From Rhizobium sp. NXC14 (GTDB lineage Bacteria; Pseudomonadota; Alphaproteobacteria; Rhizobiales; Rhizobiaceae), in assembly GCF_002117485.1 (NCBI RefSeq), contig NZ_CP021030.1, forward strand, positions 2,483,001 to 2,547,000: DNA of 64,000 bases. The letters are read 5' to 3'. Positions within the stretch are counted from its first letter, which is position 1. Every line of letters begins with the position of its first letter. Below the pieces are notes generated by a model. It was not told where the DNA came from. It saw nothing but the letters and a program-made list of their open reading frames with translations, and ran no database searches. The position numbers were made by a program, and so were the translations under genes. This document shows, one piece after another, positions 9,807-19,121 of this stretch.

Positions 9807-9838
9807 GGATTTACAACCCGCCTCATATAATGGTAATC

Positions 9839-9854
9839 AAATTGGCGCCAATTT
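9839..9854. promoter_or_regulatory. Candidate GntR operator (16-base perfect palindrome)
   Basis: AAATTGGCGCCAATTT is a perfect palindrome in the 175-base gap between the M20 hydrolase gene (minus) and the GntR gene (plus). A half-site CCAATTAAAT follows about 7 bases later at 9861-9870. GntR/FCD regulators bind short palindromes of this size, and the location would control both directions. Inferred, not tested. Confidence 0.5.
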
Positions 9855-9981
9855 TATGCTCCAATTAAATCGGGCACGCAAGTCATGAGCTGGAATATTT
9901 TTCGACGCTGTCAATCGGCCTCGTTGTTGGCCGGGGGAGAGCTATGATAGTCATCGCCGAAATCGGGCTGGGGAGAATTGC

Positions 9982-10623
9982 ATGAATTCGCTGGAAAGCG
10001 GAGCGACGGCGCAAGCACAAGAGCCGCAAACCTCCGATGTGACCGAACTCATTCTCCAGGATATCCTTGCCGGCCGTCTCCCGCCCGGAACCTGGCTGAA
10101 GCAGATCGATCTCGAAAGGCGGTATAACTGTACGCGACCCGAGGTCCGCAGAGCTCTCGACAGATTGGTGCAGAAGCGACTGGTGGAGCATGTCCCCAAT
10201 CGTGGTTACCACGTCCATGAGCAAGACGGGCGCCGTGCCCGGGAGGTCAGCGACATTCGCGTCATCCTCGAAGTCGCCGTCAGCGACCGCATCGTCGCGA
10301 ATGCGAGCGAGGCAGATATTGCGAAGTTGCGGGTTCTGGCTTCACGCTTCGACGATCTGGTGCTGAACGGCACCACGCTCGAACTTTACGAAGCCAATCT
10401 CGCCTTCCACCGCCATCTGCTTGCTCTCGCAGGCAACCAGGAACTCGTGGAGCTGATCACGGAAATTCGCCAGCGGACATCCTCCGCGCCGGTGTCGCAG
10501 TGGCGAACGCGCGCCCGCATCGAGCAATCCGGCCGCGAACATCAGCAGATGGTCGATGCGATAGAGCGACGCGATACCGATGGTCTGATGGAGCTGACGC
10601 GCAGGCACATTCTTCAAGCCTGA
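9982..10623 (+). CDS. GntR-family transcriptional regulator (FadR/FCD subfamily)
   Basis: DNA-binding repressor or activator, 213 residues. The winged helix-turn-helix is at about residues 15-80 (DVTELILQDILAGRLPPGTW, then CTRPEVRRALDRLVQKRL). An FCD ligand domain is at about 95-210, with the metal-ligand histidines in AFHRHLLA, REHQQMVDAI and RRHIL. The start has GGGGAG seven bases upstream. It lies divergent from the amidohydrolase-transport operon and is the obvious candidate to regulate it, probably in response to a carboxylic-acid inducer. Confidence 0.88.
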   Translation: MNSLESGATAQAQEPQTSDVTELILQDILAGRLPPGTWLKQIDLERRYNCTRPEVRRALDRLVQKRLVEHVPNRGYHVHEQDGRRAREVSDIRVILEVAVSDRIVANASEADIAKLRVLASRFDDLVLNGTTLELYEANLAFHRHLLALAGNQELVELITEIRQRTSSAPVSQWRTRARIEQSGREHQQMVDAIERRDTDGLMELTRRHILQA

Positions 10624-10795
10624 TCGGCCTCGATGGCGCCGTTAGCTGATGCTGAAACTTGGACATAACCGGAAATGGCTGAAGGGTGCATTTATGCCAT
10701 CTCTGGCGGCGGCCTTGCGCCCTGATGCAATGGCGCCCCGTGGAGTTTTGACGCCGTGCCATCCCAGGCATCCGCAGCCAGTGGATATCCCCATA

Positions 10796-11323
10796 TCACG
10801 CGCCCCGTATCGACAGCCGTCCTCCATCCGCAAGCTCATCCGCGCGTTCGTTGCCTGATATGCCGGAATGGCCCTTGCACCAGGCAATGGTTACGAGGGC
10901 GTTCCGGGATAGCTGAAGATCGACCGCTTTCCAGAGTTCCGCATTAGCGATCGCCCGGCTGCGGGCGTTCCCATTCGGATTGTTTTTCTTCCAGCCGTTA
11001 TTCTTCCAAATGTGCCGCCTGTCGTTGCAGCCTTTGACGGCATAGATCGAATCCGACCAGATGGTCGCGGCTTCGCCCGTTGCTTCGCTATTGATCCACA
11101 TGACTGCCTGCAAGACGGCGGTCAATTCCATCGAATTATTGGCGGAATCACGCACACCGCCGAAGCTGGACGCGATTTCCACAGAATCGCGATAGGCGAC
11201 AAAGGCCCAGCCTCCGTGCCCGGAACCGGGGTCATAACAACCATCCACGAAGACGTGGAGACCGTGTTGGGCTGTCGGGGCCGTCGTTATGGGGGAGCTT
11301 AGCTCCTTGCAAATGCCTGCCAT
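10796..11323 (-). CDS. Ribonuclease HI-type protein
   Basis: Predicted RNase H (cleaves RNA in RNA-DNA hybrids), 175 residues. The four acidic catalytic positions are present in order: VDGCYDPG (Asp), NSMELTAVLQA (Glu), IWSDSIYAV (Asp) and GNERADELAD (Asp). The histidine of CKGHSG is also there. It has a 20-residue N-terminal extension before the core. It may be a paralogue of the housekeeping rnhA usually found elsewhere in rhizobial genomes. It sits next to a decayed gene and has no obvious functional partner. Confidence 0.85.
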   Translation of the reverse strand: MAGICKELSSPITTAPTAQHGLHVFVDGCYDPGSGHGGWAFVAYRDSVEIASSFGGVRDSANNSMELTAVLQAVMWINSEATGEAATIWSDSIYAVKGCNDRRHIWKNNGWKKNNPNGNARSRAIANAELWKAVDLQLSRNALVTIAWCKGHSGISGNERADELADGGRLSIRGA

Positions 11324-11484
11324 TTTCGCCTTCGCTGCGCCCCCCGCACTGACCTGCGCGATTTGCGACGGCCATCCGAAGCCGACATTGGAATTGCACG
11401 TCCCCTCGTGTCAACCATTGACGACGCTGACACCGAAAGCGCCTACTGCCGATGGGAACTGCGAGGGGCAGCGCCATGGGCAAT

Positions 11485-11600
11485 CCGTCCTGCAGGCCGG
11501 CCCCGCCCATGTTACGCCACTGAGCCATGCCCGGTATCGGTTTGCTTTCTGCGGGACGTCCCATGAGCTTCTCATACCAGATGAGCGCCTCGTCGAAGTT
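11485..11600 (-). pseudogene. Remnant of a VOC (glyoxalase-like) protein gene
   Basis: Translation of the minus strand gives NFDEALIWYEKLMGRP followed by PIPGMAQWRNMGGAGLQ, the typical start of a vicinal-oxygen-chelate protein. The reading frame loses similarity after GLQDG, and no start codon or second half is recognisable. The rest of the 11324-11761 gap holds no gene I can support. Confidence 0.4.
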
Positions 11601-11761
11601 CTACTTACCTAACGGAAGATTACCCACATCTTCTGGCTAAAATCTCGAAAATGCGCTAGGAATTCATCCAAGCTTATTAAGAGAAACACGTTAAGAGACA
11701 AGGTACGGCGGATGGACGCCACCTTTGACCGATCGACACTTTCTCATTCCCGGACGACGCC

Positions 11762-12862
11762 GTGAAACGCCGAAATCTGTCTCTTGCTCTTATGCTTGCG
11801 CTGGCATCACCGGCCGCCGCACAGACCAGCGCTATTTGCAACGACTTGCGCGGTCGCCTTGCCGACCTGCCACGATCGATCGGTAGCAATAACGGGCCGG
11901 AAGCGCGCCAATATGCAAATGCCATGGCCGAGCAGAACCTCGAGCTGCGCAAGGTCCGCAACGATCTGCGCAATAACGGATGCACTTCCGGCAGCATGGT
12001 CGTGATTGGCAGTGACAACGCCGATTTTTGCGCCGAACTCTCTGACGCCGAAGCCCGGATGATCGACAATATCCGTTATCTCCAGGAGCGCCGCGACGAG
12101 CTGCGCAACCAGGGCGACGGCACTGACGACGCGCGCCGAGAATTGACGGCGGCACTCGAACGCAACGGCTGCAACAGCGACAATTTCTATGCCCCGACCG
12201 AGCGTAGCGCAGACGACCCCGCCCCGAGTGTCGAGGAACAGGCGATGCGCACCGATACCTTCATTCCGCTCGGCGGCGGTGAAGAGACCGATCTGCGTTA
12301 CGGCCTGCCGAGGGCCGAAATGTTTTCACCGATCAGCACCATCTGCGTGCGCAGCTGCGACGGTGGCTTCTTCCCGATCAGCTCAAATACCACTTCGGTG
12401 GATTTCGGCCGCGATGCCCAGACCTGCGCCAAGATGTGCCCCGGCATTGAAACCGAGCTCTTCTATCGCGACGTGACCAGCACCGACTCCTCGAACATGA
12501 TCTCGGTCGCAACGGGCGCGCCCTATAGCGCCATGAAGAACGCTTTTGTCTACAAGAACCGCGCGCCTGGCGAGAAAAATTCCTGCGCCTGCAATCTCAC
12601 CGCCTATTACGAGGAGATGCGCGGCAAGCAGGCCCTGAGCGAACCGCCGGAGCAGGGCTCGATAACGACGGTCCGCACTAAACCGCCGACGAAAGATACA
12701 GCGGCAGCATCAGCCCCGCCGCAGCCATCCGTTGCCGAACGTCCCTACGACCCCACGCAGAACAAGGTTCGTCAGGTCGGCCCGCAATTCCTTGCGGGCG
12801 ACCAGGGCTCGATCGACCTTGCCAATCCGGCGACGCCGGGGCCGCAACCACAGCAGCAGTAA
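11762..12862 (+). CDS. DUF2865 domain protein, exported
   Basis: Exported protein of unknown function, 366 residues with a GTG start. A signal peptide covers about residues 1-20 (LALMLALASPAAAQT). A helical, Asn/Arg-rich segment with paired cysteines follows (residues 25-145). The DUF2865 region is about residues 175-290 (CVRSCDGGFFPIS, DAQTCAKMCPG, then SCACNLT), whose cysteines probably form disulfides in the periplasm. The C-terminus is Pro/Gln-rich and of low complexity. The family is largely confined to alphaproteobacteria; function unknown. No strong Shine-Dalgarno is visible, so the start is uncertain. Confidence 0.8.
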   Translation: MKRRNLSLALMLALASPAAAQTSAICNDLRGRLADLPRSIGSNNGPEARQYANAMAEQNLELRKVRNDLRNNGCTSGSMVVIGSDNADFCAELSDAEARMIDNIRYLQERRDELRNQGDGTDDARRELTAALERNGCNSDNFYAPTERSADDPAPSVEEQAMRTDTFIPLGGGEETDLRYGLPRAEMFSPISTICVRSCDGGFFPISSNTTSVDFGRDAQTCAKMCPGIETELFYRDVTSTDSSNMISVATGAPYSAMKNAFVYKNRAPGEKNSCACNLTAYYEEMRGKQALSEPPEQGSITTVRTKPPTKDTAAASAPPQPSVAERPYDPTQNKVRQVGPQFLAGDQGSIDLANPATPGPQPQQQ

Positions 12863-12865
12863 TTG

Positions 12866-13603
<738 letters not shown>

Positions 13604-13604
13604 C

Positions 13605-13770
13605 TATCGCGCCAGGCCGGTCTTCTGACTTGGCTTCATCCATCTGCCGCAGCCTTCCCGGCAAAGCCAGTGGCGTGATGAAGCGGCAGACGTCGGCCTT
13701 ACAGCGTTGGGCACGTTCCGGCCTTGCACCGGATTCCCGATTCTCCCGCCTCGAGGGCGGGCACCTGACG
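13605..13770 (-). promoter_or_regulatory. Cobalamin (B12) riboswitch in the bluB leader
   Basis: Read on the minus strand the leader contains the conserved AdoCbl elements in order: a GC-rich hairpin (13745-13761), AATCCGGTGCAAGGCCGG (about 13719-13736), GCCACTGG (13667-13674), CCGGGAAGGC, and the B12 box AAGTCAGAAGACCGGCCTGG (about 13613-13632). The box lies about 60 bases before the bluB start. A GC-rich segment between box and start (CGCGCGG, GGCGGGCGG) could sequester the ribosome site. Confidence in the class is high; exact ends are approximate. Confidence 0.9.
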
Positions 13771-14064
13771 GCGGATCTATTTCAGGAAATCGGAACGGAG
13801 GCAAGCGTCGGCACGTCAGCCTCAAAGAGGCGAACCCGTGATTTCGCCTCGCAGATTTTGCGTGACAATGAGCGGCCGCGACGCTACATACGCGCAATGT
13901 CGACGACTTCAGCCTACGCCTCCTCGCGATTTTATTCGTACCGCTGCTTCCAGCGGATGCGGGTCTGTGCGTAACTGAATTCAACGCGACGACAACCCGA
14001 ACAGCCGCTAGTCTACCTGGCGGCTTTTCTGTTCCGCACGGTATGACCAAACAGGAGCCATGCC

Positions 14065-15129
14065 GTGCCCGACACCATCGATGATCTGCGTATTCTCGAG
14101 ATCACCCCGCTGACCAGACCCGCCGATATCATCGCTGAAATTCCCCGAACCGCTTCAGTCAGCGAGACGGTGACCAGCAACCGCAATGCCATCCACCAGA
14201 TTCTCAAGGGTGAAGACGACCGCCTGATCGTCGTCATCGGCCCCTGCTCCATCCACGATCCCGTTGCTGCACGCGAATATGCCGCGCGGCTGGCCGAGCA
14301 GCGACAGCGCTTCTCCAGTGATCTGGAAATCGTCATGCGCGTCTATTTCGAAAAGCCCCGCACCACAGTCGGCTGGAAGGGCTTGATGAACGACCCGCAT
14401 CTCGATGGCAGCTACCGTATCGAGGAAGGGCTGAGAATTGCCAGGCGCCTGCTGCTCGACGTCAACGCGATGGGCCTTCCGGCGGGTGTCGAATTCCTCG
14501 AGACGATCACACCGCAATACATTGCCGATCTCGTCAGCTGGGGTGCGATCGGCGCCCGCACGACCGAGAGCCAGATCCATCGCCAGCTCGCCTCCGGCCT
14601 CTCCTGCCCGATCGGCTTCAAGAACGGCACCGACGGCGGCGCTCGCGTCGCGATCGACGCGATCCTGGCCGCTTCGCAGCCGCACCACTTCCCGGCCGTC
14701 ACCAAGGACGGACAGGCGGCAATCGCTTCGACGAAGGGGAATGAAGACTGCCACATCATTCTGCGAGGCGGCAAGCGGCCGAATTATGAGGCGGCCGATG
14801 TCGGAGCCGTCACAGCGGAATGCCTGAAAGTCGGGGTCACCCCGCGCATCCTTATCGACGCCAGCCATGCCAACAGCGGCAAAGATCCGATGAACCAGCC
14901 ACGGGTTGTCAAGGACGTCGCCGGACAGATCTCCGCGGGCAATCACCACATCAAGGGCATGATGATCGAAAGCAACCTCGTTGCCGGCCGCCAGGATCTC
15001 GTTCCCGGCAAGCCGCTGGTCTACGGCCAGTCCATCACCGATGGCTGCATTGACTGGGATATGTCGGTGAGTGTGCTGGAAGATCTGGCGGACGCCGCTC
15101 GCAGGCGGCGCCGAGCGGCAGCGGCTTAA
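14065..15129 (+). CDS. aroG: 3-deoxy-7-phosphoheptulonate (DAHP) synthase, class I
   Basis: First step of the shikimate pathway: condenses phosphoenolpyruvate and erythrose 4-phosphate. 354 residues of the AroF/G/H class, with VIGPCSIHDP, FEKPRTTVGWKGL, GARTTESQ, FKNGTDG and DASHANSG. The start has AGGAG upstream. A second, unrelated class II enzyme for the same step is at 21016-22389. Its stop codon overlaps the convergent beta-propeller gene by four bases (shared TTAA). Which feedback amino acid controls it cannot be told from sequence alone. Confidence 0.92.
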   Translation: MPDTIDDLRILEITPLTRPADIIAEIPRTASVSETVTSNRNAIHQILKGEDDRLIVVIGPCSIHDPVAAREYAARLAEQRQRFSSDLEIVMRVYFEKPRTTVGWKGLMNDPHLDGSYRIEEGLRIARRLLLDVNAMGLPAGVEFLETITPQYIADLVSWGAIGARTTESQIHRQLASGLSCPIGFKNGTDGGARVAIDAILAASQPHHFPAVTKDGQAAIASTKGNEDCHIILRGGKRPNYEAADVGAVTAECLKVGVTPRILIDASHANSGKDPMNQPRVVKDVAGQISAGNHHIKGMMIESNLVAGRQDLVPGKPLVYGQSITDGCIDWDMSVSVLEDLADAARRRRRAAAA

Positions 15130-15953
15130 GCCGCCGGAAAATACCTGACATAAGCAAACTCGTCACCATCAGGAGACCAGCAGGGCACGTTGATCGTGCC
15201 CTGCCCGCCGAAAAGCTCGAACAGCGTCTTCAGGTTGCCGCCGTCCATATCCATCAGCCGCAGCCGCACGTCGAGATCGCGCGGATGGTCGAAGACCGAA
15301 GGATCGTAGGACAGGATCAGCACCTTGTCGTTTTTGGGCGATGGATGGGGAAACCAGTTCCCCTGATTGTCCGACGTCACCTGTTCGAGGCCTGTGCCAT
15401 CCGGATGGATGCGCCAGATCTGCATCAGCCCGGTGCGGCTGGAATTGAAATAGATCCATTGGCCGTCGGCGGAATAATCCGGCCCGTCGTTGCGGCCTTC
15501 GCCATGCGTCAGCCGCGTCTCGACGCCGCCGTCGACTGAGATCGTACAAATGTCGAAAAGATCGTCGCGAATGCCGCAATAGGCGAGCTGGCGGCCATCC
15601 GGTGACCAGCCATGCCAATAGGACGGCTGGTTTTGCGTGATGAGCCGCGGCGTGCCGCCTTCGACCGGCAGGATGTAGATCGTCGACTTGCCGAATTCCG
15701 TCTTGTCCGAGATGACGATCTCAGTGCCATCAGGCGAAATGCCGTGATCATTGTTGCAATTGACGGCAAAGCCCGTATCGACCTTCACCACCTCGCCGCC
15801 ATCGAGCGGCAGCCGGAAGAGCAGCCCGTCGCCGTTCAGCAGGAGATAGGAGCCATCGGCTGAGAAATTCGGCGCTTCCACCAGCCTGTCCGTCTGCCAG
15901 ACCTCGCGAGCCCTGCCCGTCCCGACATTGTAGATCTCGACCGAGCTGCGCAT
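15126..15953 (-). CDS. TolB-like beta-propeller protein
   Basis: Predicted soluble beta-propeller, 275 residues, built from repeated WD40-like/PD40 units. The recurring pattern is xFSADGS, GISPDGTEI, GWSPDGRQLAY, DYSADGQWIYF and CWSPDGDEFAY, about five blades. No signal peptide is seen, so it is probably cytoplasmic, unlike TolB itself. It lies just downstream of nadE on the same strand, separated by an 18-base tandem repeat. Function not known; it may be a sensor or scaffold. Confidence 0.75.
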   Translation of the reverse strand: MRSSVEIYNVGTGRAREVWQTDRLVEAPNFSADGSYLLLNGDGLLFRLPLDGGEVVKVDTGFAVNCNNDHGISPDGTEIVISDKTEFGKSTIYILPVEGGTPRLITQNQPSYWHGWSPDGRQLAYCGIRDDLFDICTISVDGGVETRLTHGEGRNDGPDYSADGQWIYFNSSRTGLMQIWRIHPDGTGLEQVTSDNQGNWFPHPSPKNDKVLILSYDPSVFDHPRDLDVRLRLMDMDGGNLKTLFELFGGQGTINVPCWSPDGDEFAYVRYFPAA

Positions 15954-15975
15954 GTTGCCCCCCTGATATGTCGCT

Positions 15976-16029
15976 TGCGTCAGCGATCCCGATTGCGTCA
16001 GCGATCACGATCACGTCAGCGATCCCGGA
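15976..16029. repeat. Three tandem copies of an 18-base unit
   Basis: The unit TGCGTCAGCGATCCCGAT occurs three times in a row (15976, 15994, 16012). Copy 2 differs at one base and copy 3 at a few. The third copy contains the nadE stop codon, so changes in copy number would alter the gap to the next gene and possibly the NadE C-terminus (the unit length is a multiple of three). Confidence 0.8.
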
Positions 16030-17695
16030 ACCGGTTGGTGATCGGGTAGCGTCGGTCGCGGCCGAAGTTCTTCTTCGTGATCTTAACGCCCGGCGCCGAT
16101 TGCCGGCGCTTATATTCGGCAAGATAGAGCAGGTGCTCGACGCGGTGGACGGTGGCGACGTCATGGCCGCGCGCGACGATCTCCTCGACCGCCATTTCCT
16201 TCTCCACCAGGCATTCGAGAATATCGTCGAGGACGGGATAGGGCGGCAGCGAATCCTGGTCCTTCTGGTCCGGGCGAAGCTCGGCTGAGGGTGCCTTGTC
16301 GATGATATTCTGCGGGATCACCTCGCCCGACGGCCCGAGCGCAGTCGGCGGCACATTCTCGTTGCGCCAGCGCGCCAGCGCATAGACCTGCATCTTGTAA
16401 AGATCCTTGATCGGATTGAAGCCGCCATTCATGTCGCCATAGAGCGTGGCGTAACCGACCGACATTTCCGACTTGTTGCCCGTCGTCACCACCATCGCGC
16501 CGAACTTGTTGGAAATCGCCATCAGGATGACGCCGCGCGCGCGGCTCTGCAAATTCTCCTCGGTGATTCCGCTCTCAGTTCCCTCGAAGAGGTTGGACAG
16601 CGCGCTGCTGAAGCCGGTTACTGGCTGCTCGATCGGTACGATGTCATAGCGGCAGCCGAGCGCCTTGGCACAGTCGGCTGCATCCTTCAGTGAATCTTCC
16701 GAGGTGTAACGATAGGGCAGCATCACCGTTCGCACCCGCTCCTCTCCGAGAGCATCGACCGCGATCGCTGTGCAGATCGCCGAATCGATGCCGCCGGAAA
16801 GGCCGAGAACGACGGTTTTGAAACCGTTTTTGTTGACGTAGTCGCGGAAGCCGAGCAGGCAGGCGCGATAATCGGCCTCCTCGCCCTCGGGAATACGCGC
16901 CATCGGCCCTTCGGCGCAGCGCCAGCCGGCTTCCCCACGTTTCCACGTCGTCACAGCAAGTGCCGTCTCGAACTGGCTCATCTGGAAGGCGAGCGATTTG
17001 TCGGCATTGAAGGCGAAGCTCGCCCCGTCGAACACGAGCTCGTCCTGCCCTCCGAGCTGGGCGGCATAGATCAGCGGCAGGCCGGTCTCGATCACCTGCT
17101 TCAGTACCACCTGGTGACGGATATCGACCTTGCCGCGATAATAGGGAGACCCGTTCGGGGACAGCAGGATCTCCGCCCCGCTTTCGGCCAGCGTCTCGCA
17201 AACGCCGAGATCACCCCAGATATCTTCGCAGATCGGAATGCCGAGCCGCACGCCGCGGAAATTCACCGGCCCCGGCATGGCCCCCTGCACGAAGACCCGC
17301 TTCTCGTCGAACTCGCCGTAATTCGGCAGATCGACCTTGTCGCGCACCGCGACGACCTTGCCGCCGTCAAGCACGGCGACGGAATTATAGCGTCCGGTCT
17401 GGTCCTGCCGGGGAAAACCGATGATGACGCCCGGCCCGCCATCGGCGGTATCGGCCGCAAGGCTTTCCACCGCCTTCCAGCAGGCACGGATGAAGGCCGG
17501 CTTCAGCACCAGATCTTCCGGCGGGTAGCCGGAGATGAAAAGCTCGGTCAACACGAGAAGATGCGCGCCCTCTCGGCCTGCATCAGCGCGTGCTTCACGT
17601 GCTTTGGCAAGATTGCCGGCGACATCGCCGACCGTGGGATTGAGCTGGCCGATAGCGATGCGGAAGATATCGGAGAGAGCGTTTTCCTGTGTCAT
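16016..17695 (-). CDS. nadE: Glutamine-dependent NAD+ synthase
   Basis: Final step of NAD synthesis: amidates deamido-NAD using ammonia released from glutamine. 559 residues. The N-terminal nitrilase-like glutaminase domain (about 10-260) has the Glu in LVLTELFISGYPPEDL, Lys in VRDKVDLPNYGEFDE and the nucleophile Cys in GIPICEDIWGD. The C-terminal synthetase domain (about 285-555) has the ATP loop VLGLSGGIDSA and TTGNKSEMSVGY. It is a single gene, with an 18-base tandem repeat running over its stop codon. Confidence 0.94.
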   Translation of the reverse strand: MTQENALSDIFRIAIGQLNPTVGDVAGNLAKAREARADAGREGAHLLVLTELFISGYPPEDLVLKPAFIRACWKAVESLAADTADGGPGVIIGFPRQDQTGRYNSVAVLDGGKVVAVRDKVDLPNYGEFDEKRVFVQGAMPGPVNFRGVRLGIPICEDIWGDLGVCETLAESGAEILLSPNGSPYYRGKVDIRHQVVLKQVIETGLPLIYAAQLGGQDELVFDGASFAFNADKSLAFQMSQFETALAVTTWKRGEAGWRCAEGPMARIPEGEEADYRACLLGFRDYVNKNGFKTVVLGLSGGIDSAICTAIAVDALGEERVRTVMLPYRYTSEDSLKDAADCAKALGCRYDIVPIEQPVTGFSSALSNLFEGTESGITEENLQSRARGVILMAISNKFGAMVVTTGNKSEMSVGYATLYGDMNGGFNPIKDLYKMQVYALARWRNENVPPTALGPSGEVIPQNIIDKAPSAELRPDQKDQDSLPPYPVLDDILECLVEKEMAVEEIVARGHDVATVHRVEHLLYLAEYKRRQSAPGVKITKKNFGRDRRYPITNRFRDR

Positions 17696-17884
17696 GTCAT
17701 TTGTTTAGCCTGCGGCTCCCGTTACCGCAACACGTTCGCGACCAAAGCGTTGCACCGAGCTCACGAATTTTTTGTGAACAGGCCTGCTGGAGGCTTACGG
17801 CACCGATGCATTGCAATTTACCGACGGAGCGGAATACTGACGCATGAAAGCGGCAGCATCGATAACGGTCATTGGAAACAGGCC

Positions 17885-18415
17885 ATGAATAACTTTTCGA
17901 ACTTCGTGCACCATCATTTCGACAAACCGGCCGACGAACTGGGCGACACGGAAAAGCGCGTGCTGGCGAAAGCGCACGAGCGCAAGATCATCTCGACCGA
18001 CGTCAACGCCGCCTTTTCTGCCGAGGCCTCTTTTGGAGAACGTATCGCCGACAGCATCGCCCGTGTCGGCGGCTCATGGTCGTTCATCCTCGGCTTCCTG
18101 GCCTTCCTCGTCGTCTGGACGGCGATCAACACCATCGTTTTGGCGAGTGGCGCTTTCGATCCCTACCCCTTCGTCTTCCTGAACCTGATCCTTTCGATGC
18201 TCGCCGCCATCCAAGCGCCGATCATCATGATGTCGCAGAACCGTCAGGCCGAGCGCGACCGCTTCGAGGCAGCCAAGGATTACGAAGTCAATCTCAAGGC
18301 CGAACTCGAAGTGCTCTCCTTGCACCAGAAGATCGATATGCGCGTCCTGACCGAACTGACGGCGCTGCGCGAAGACGTCGCTCGTCTCAGCGCCGCGCTC
18401 GCGACCAAGACCTGA
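17885..18415 (+). CDS. DUF1003 membrane protein
   Basis: Small inner-membrane protein, 176 residues from the ATG at 17885. Two hydrophobic segments (FILGFLAFLVVWTAINTIVL and the stretch FVFLNLILSMLAAIQAPIIMM) follow a charged N-terminus and precede RQAERDRFEAAKDYEVNLKA, the conserved core of DUF1003. The C-terminus is a predicted coiled coil. The frame is open far upstream to 17114, but that part is antisense to nadE and unlikely to be translated. Function unknown. Confidence 0.82.
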   Translation: MNNFSNFVHHHFDKPADELGDTEKRVLAKAHERKIISTDVNAAFSAEASFGERIADSIARVGGSWSFILGFLAFLVVWTAINTIVLASGAFDPYPFVFLNLILSMLAAIQAPIIMMSQNRQAERDRFEAAKDYEVNLKAELEVLSLHQKIDMRVLTELTALREDVARLSAALATKT

Positions 18416-18432
18416 GGCGGGGCACTCTCAAA

Positions 18433-18834
18433 TCAACGCGGCGGATACCTGTCATATTGCGGCAGACCATCCGTTATCTCGTAGAAATCACCCTTGTCAG
18501 TGCAATAAATGTGATGGCTGAAGGCAAGGCCGCTCGGTTCGTCGAAAGCTCCGGCCAGGACGGAAACCTCCGGCGATTCATCCCCCTGCCAAAACAGCGC
18601 CGAGCCACAATTGCCGCAGAAGCCGCGTTGCGCCTCGCCGCTCGAACGATACCAGCGGACCGCCTGGTCGTCTTCCACCGAAAGCGCCGCACGCGGCACG
18701 TTGACCGCAGCATAATAAAGTCCCGTCTGACGGCGGCATTGCGAACAGTGGCAACCGACAACAGGCCCGGGCTTTGCCCGAATTGAAAATCGCACGGCGC
18801 CGCAAAGACAGCCCCCTAGATGTTGTTCGCTCAT
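18433..18834 (-). CDS. GFA-family (Mss4-like) zinc protein
   Basis: Predicted zinc-binding protein related to glutathione-dependent formaldehyde-activating enzyme, 133 residues. Zinc ligands are in CLCGAVRF, CHCSQCRR and CGNCGSALF. The ATG at 18834 has GAGGAGAG eight bases upstream; the frame upstream to 18873 lacks a comparable site. Many members act without known substrate, so formaldehyde activation is only a family label. The next 287 bases up to the exporter gene hold no other gene I can support. Confidence 0.82.
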   Translation of the reverse strand: MSEQHLGGCLCGAVRFSIRAKPGPVVGCHCSQCRRQTGLYYAAVNVPRAALSVEDDQAVRWYRSSGEAQRGFCGNCGSALFWQGDESPEVSVLAGAFDEPSGLAFSHHIYCTDKGDFYEITDGLPQYDRYPPR

Positions 18835-19121
18835 GATAGCTCTCTCCTCGGTCCTGGAGAAACTTGCGGCCACGAGACCTCGTCGTCAAATCCATTCCCC
18901 TGAACAAGCAATCAGAAATCTTGAAGCGTTCACGATTGGCCGGCGGTCGCCGAATGTTGCCCGTTGACCACACCCGCCGACCTCCTCTCGTCATCGCGTT
19001 GAACCGGACGCTGATCTCGGTGATACTGATGGCTCAATTTATTCAACCCGCCGGGAGACTGACATGAGAGCGACCCTGTCCAGACAGAAAGGAAACATCG
19101 CCCACAAGGACATTCTGCTTC

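Noticed and set aside
8466..9830. Plus-strand frame of 454 codons over the M20 hydrolase gene
   Set aside because: The minus-strand gene has metal-site motifs and normal length; the plus frame has no recognisable domain.
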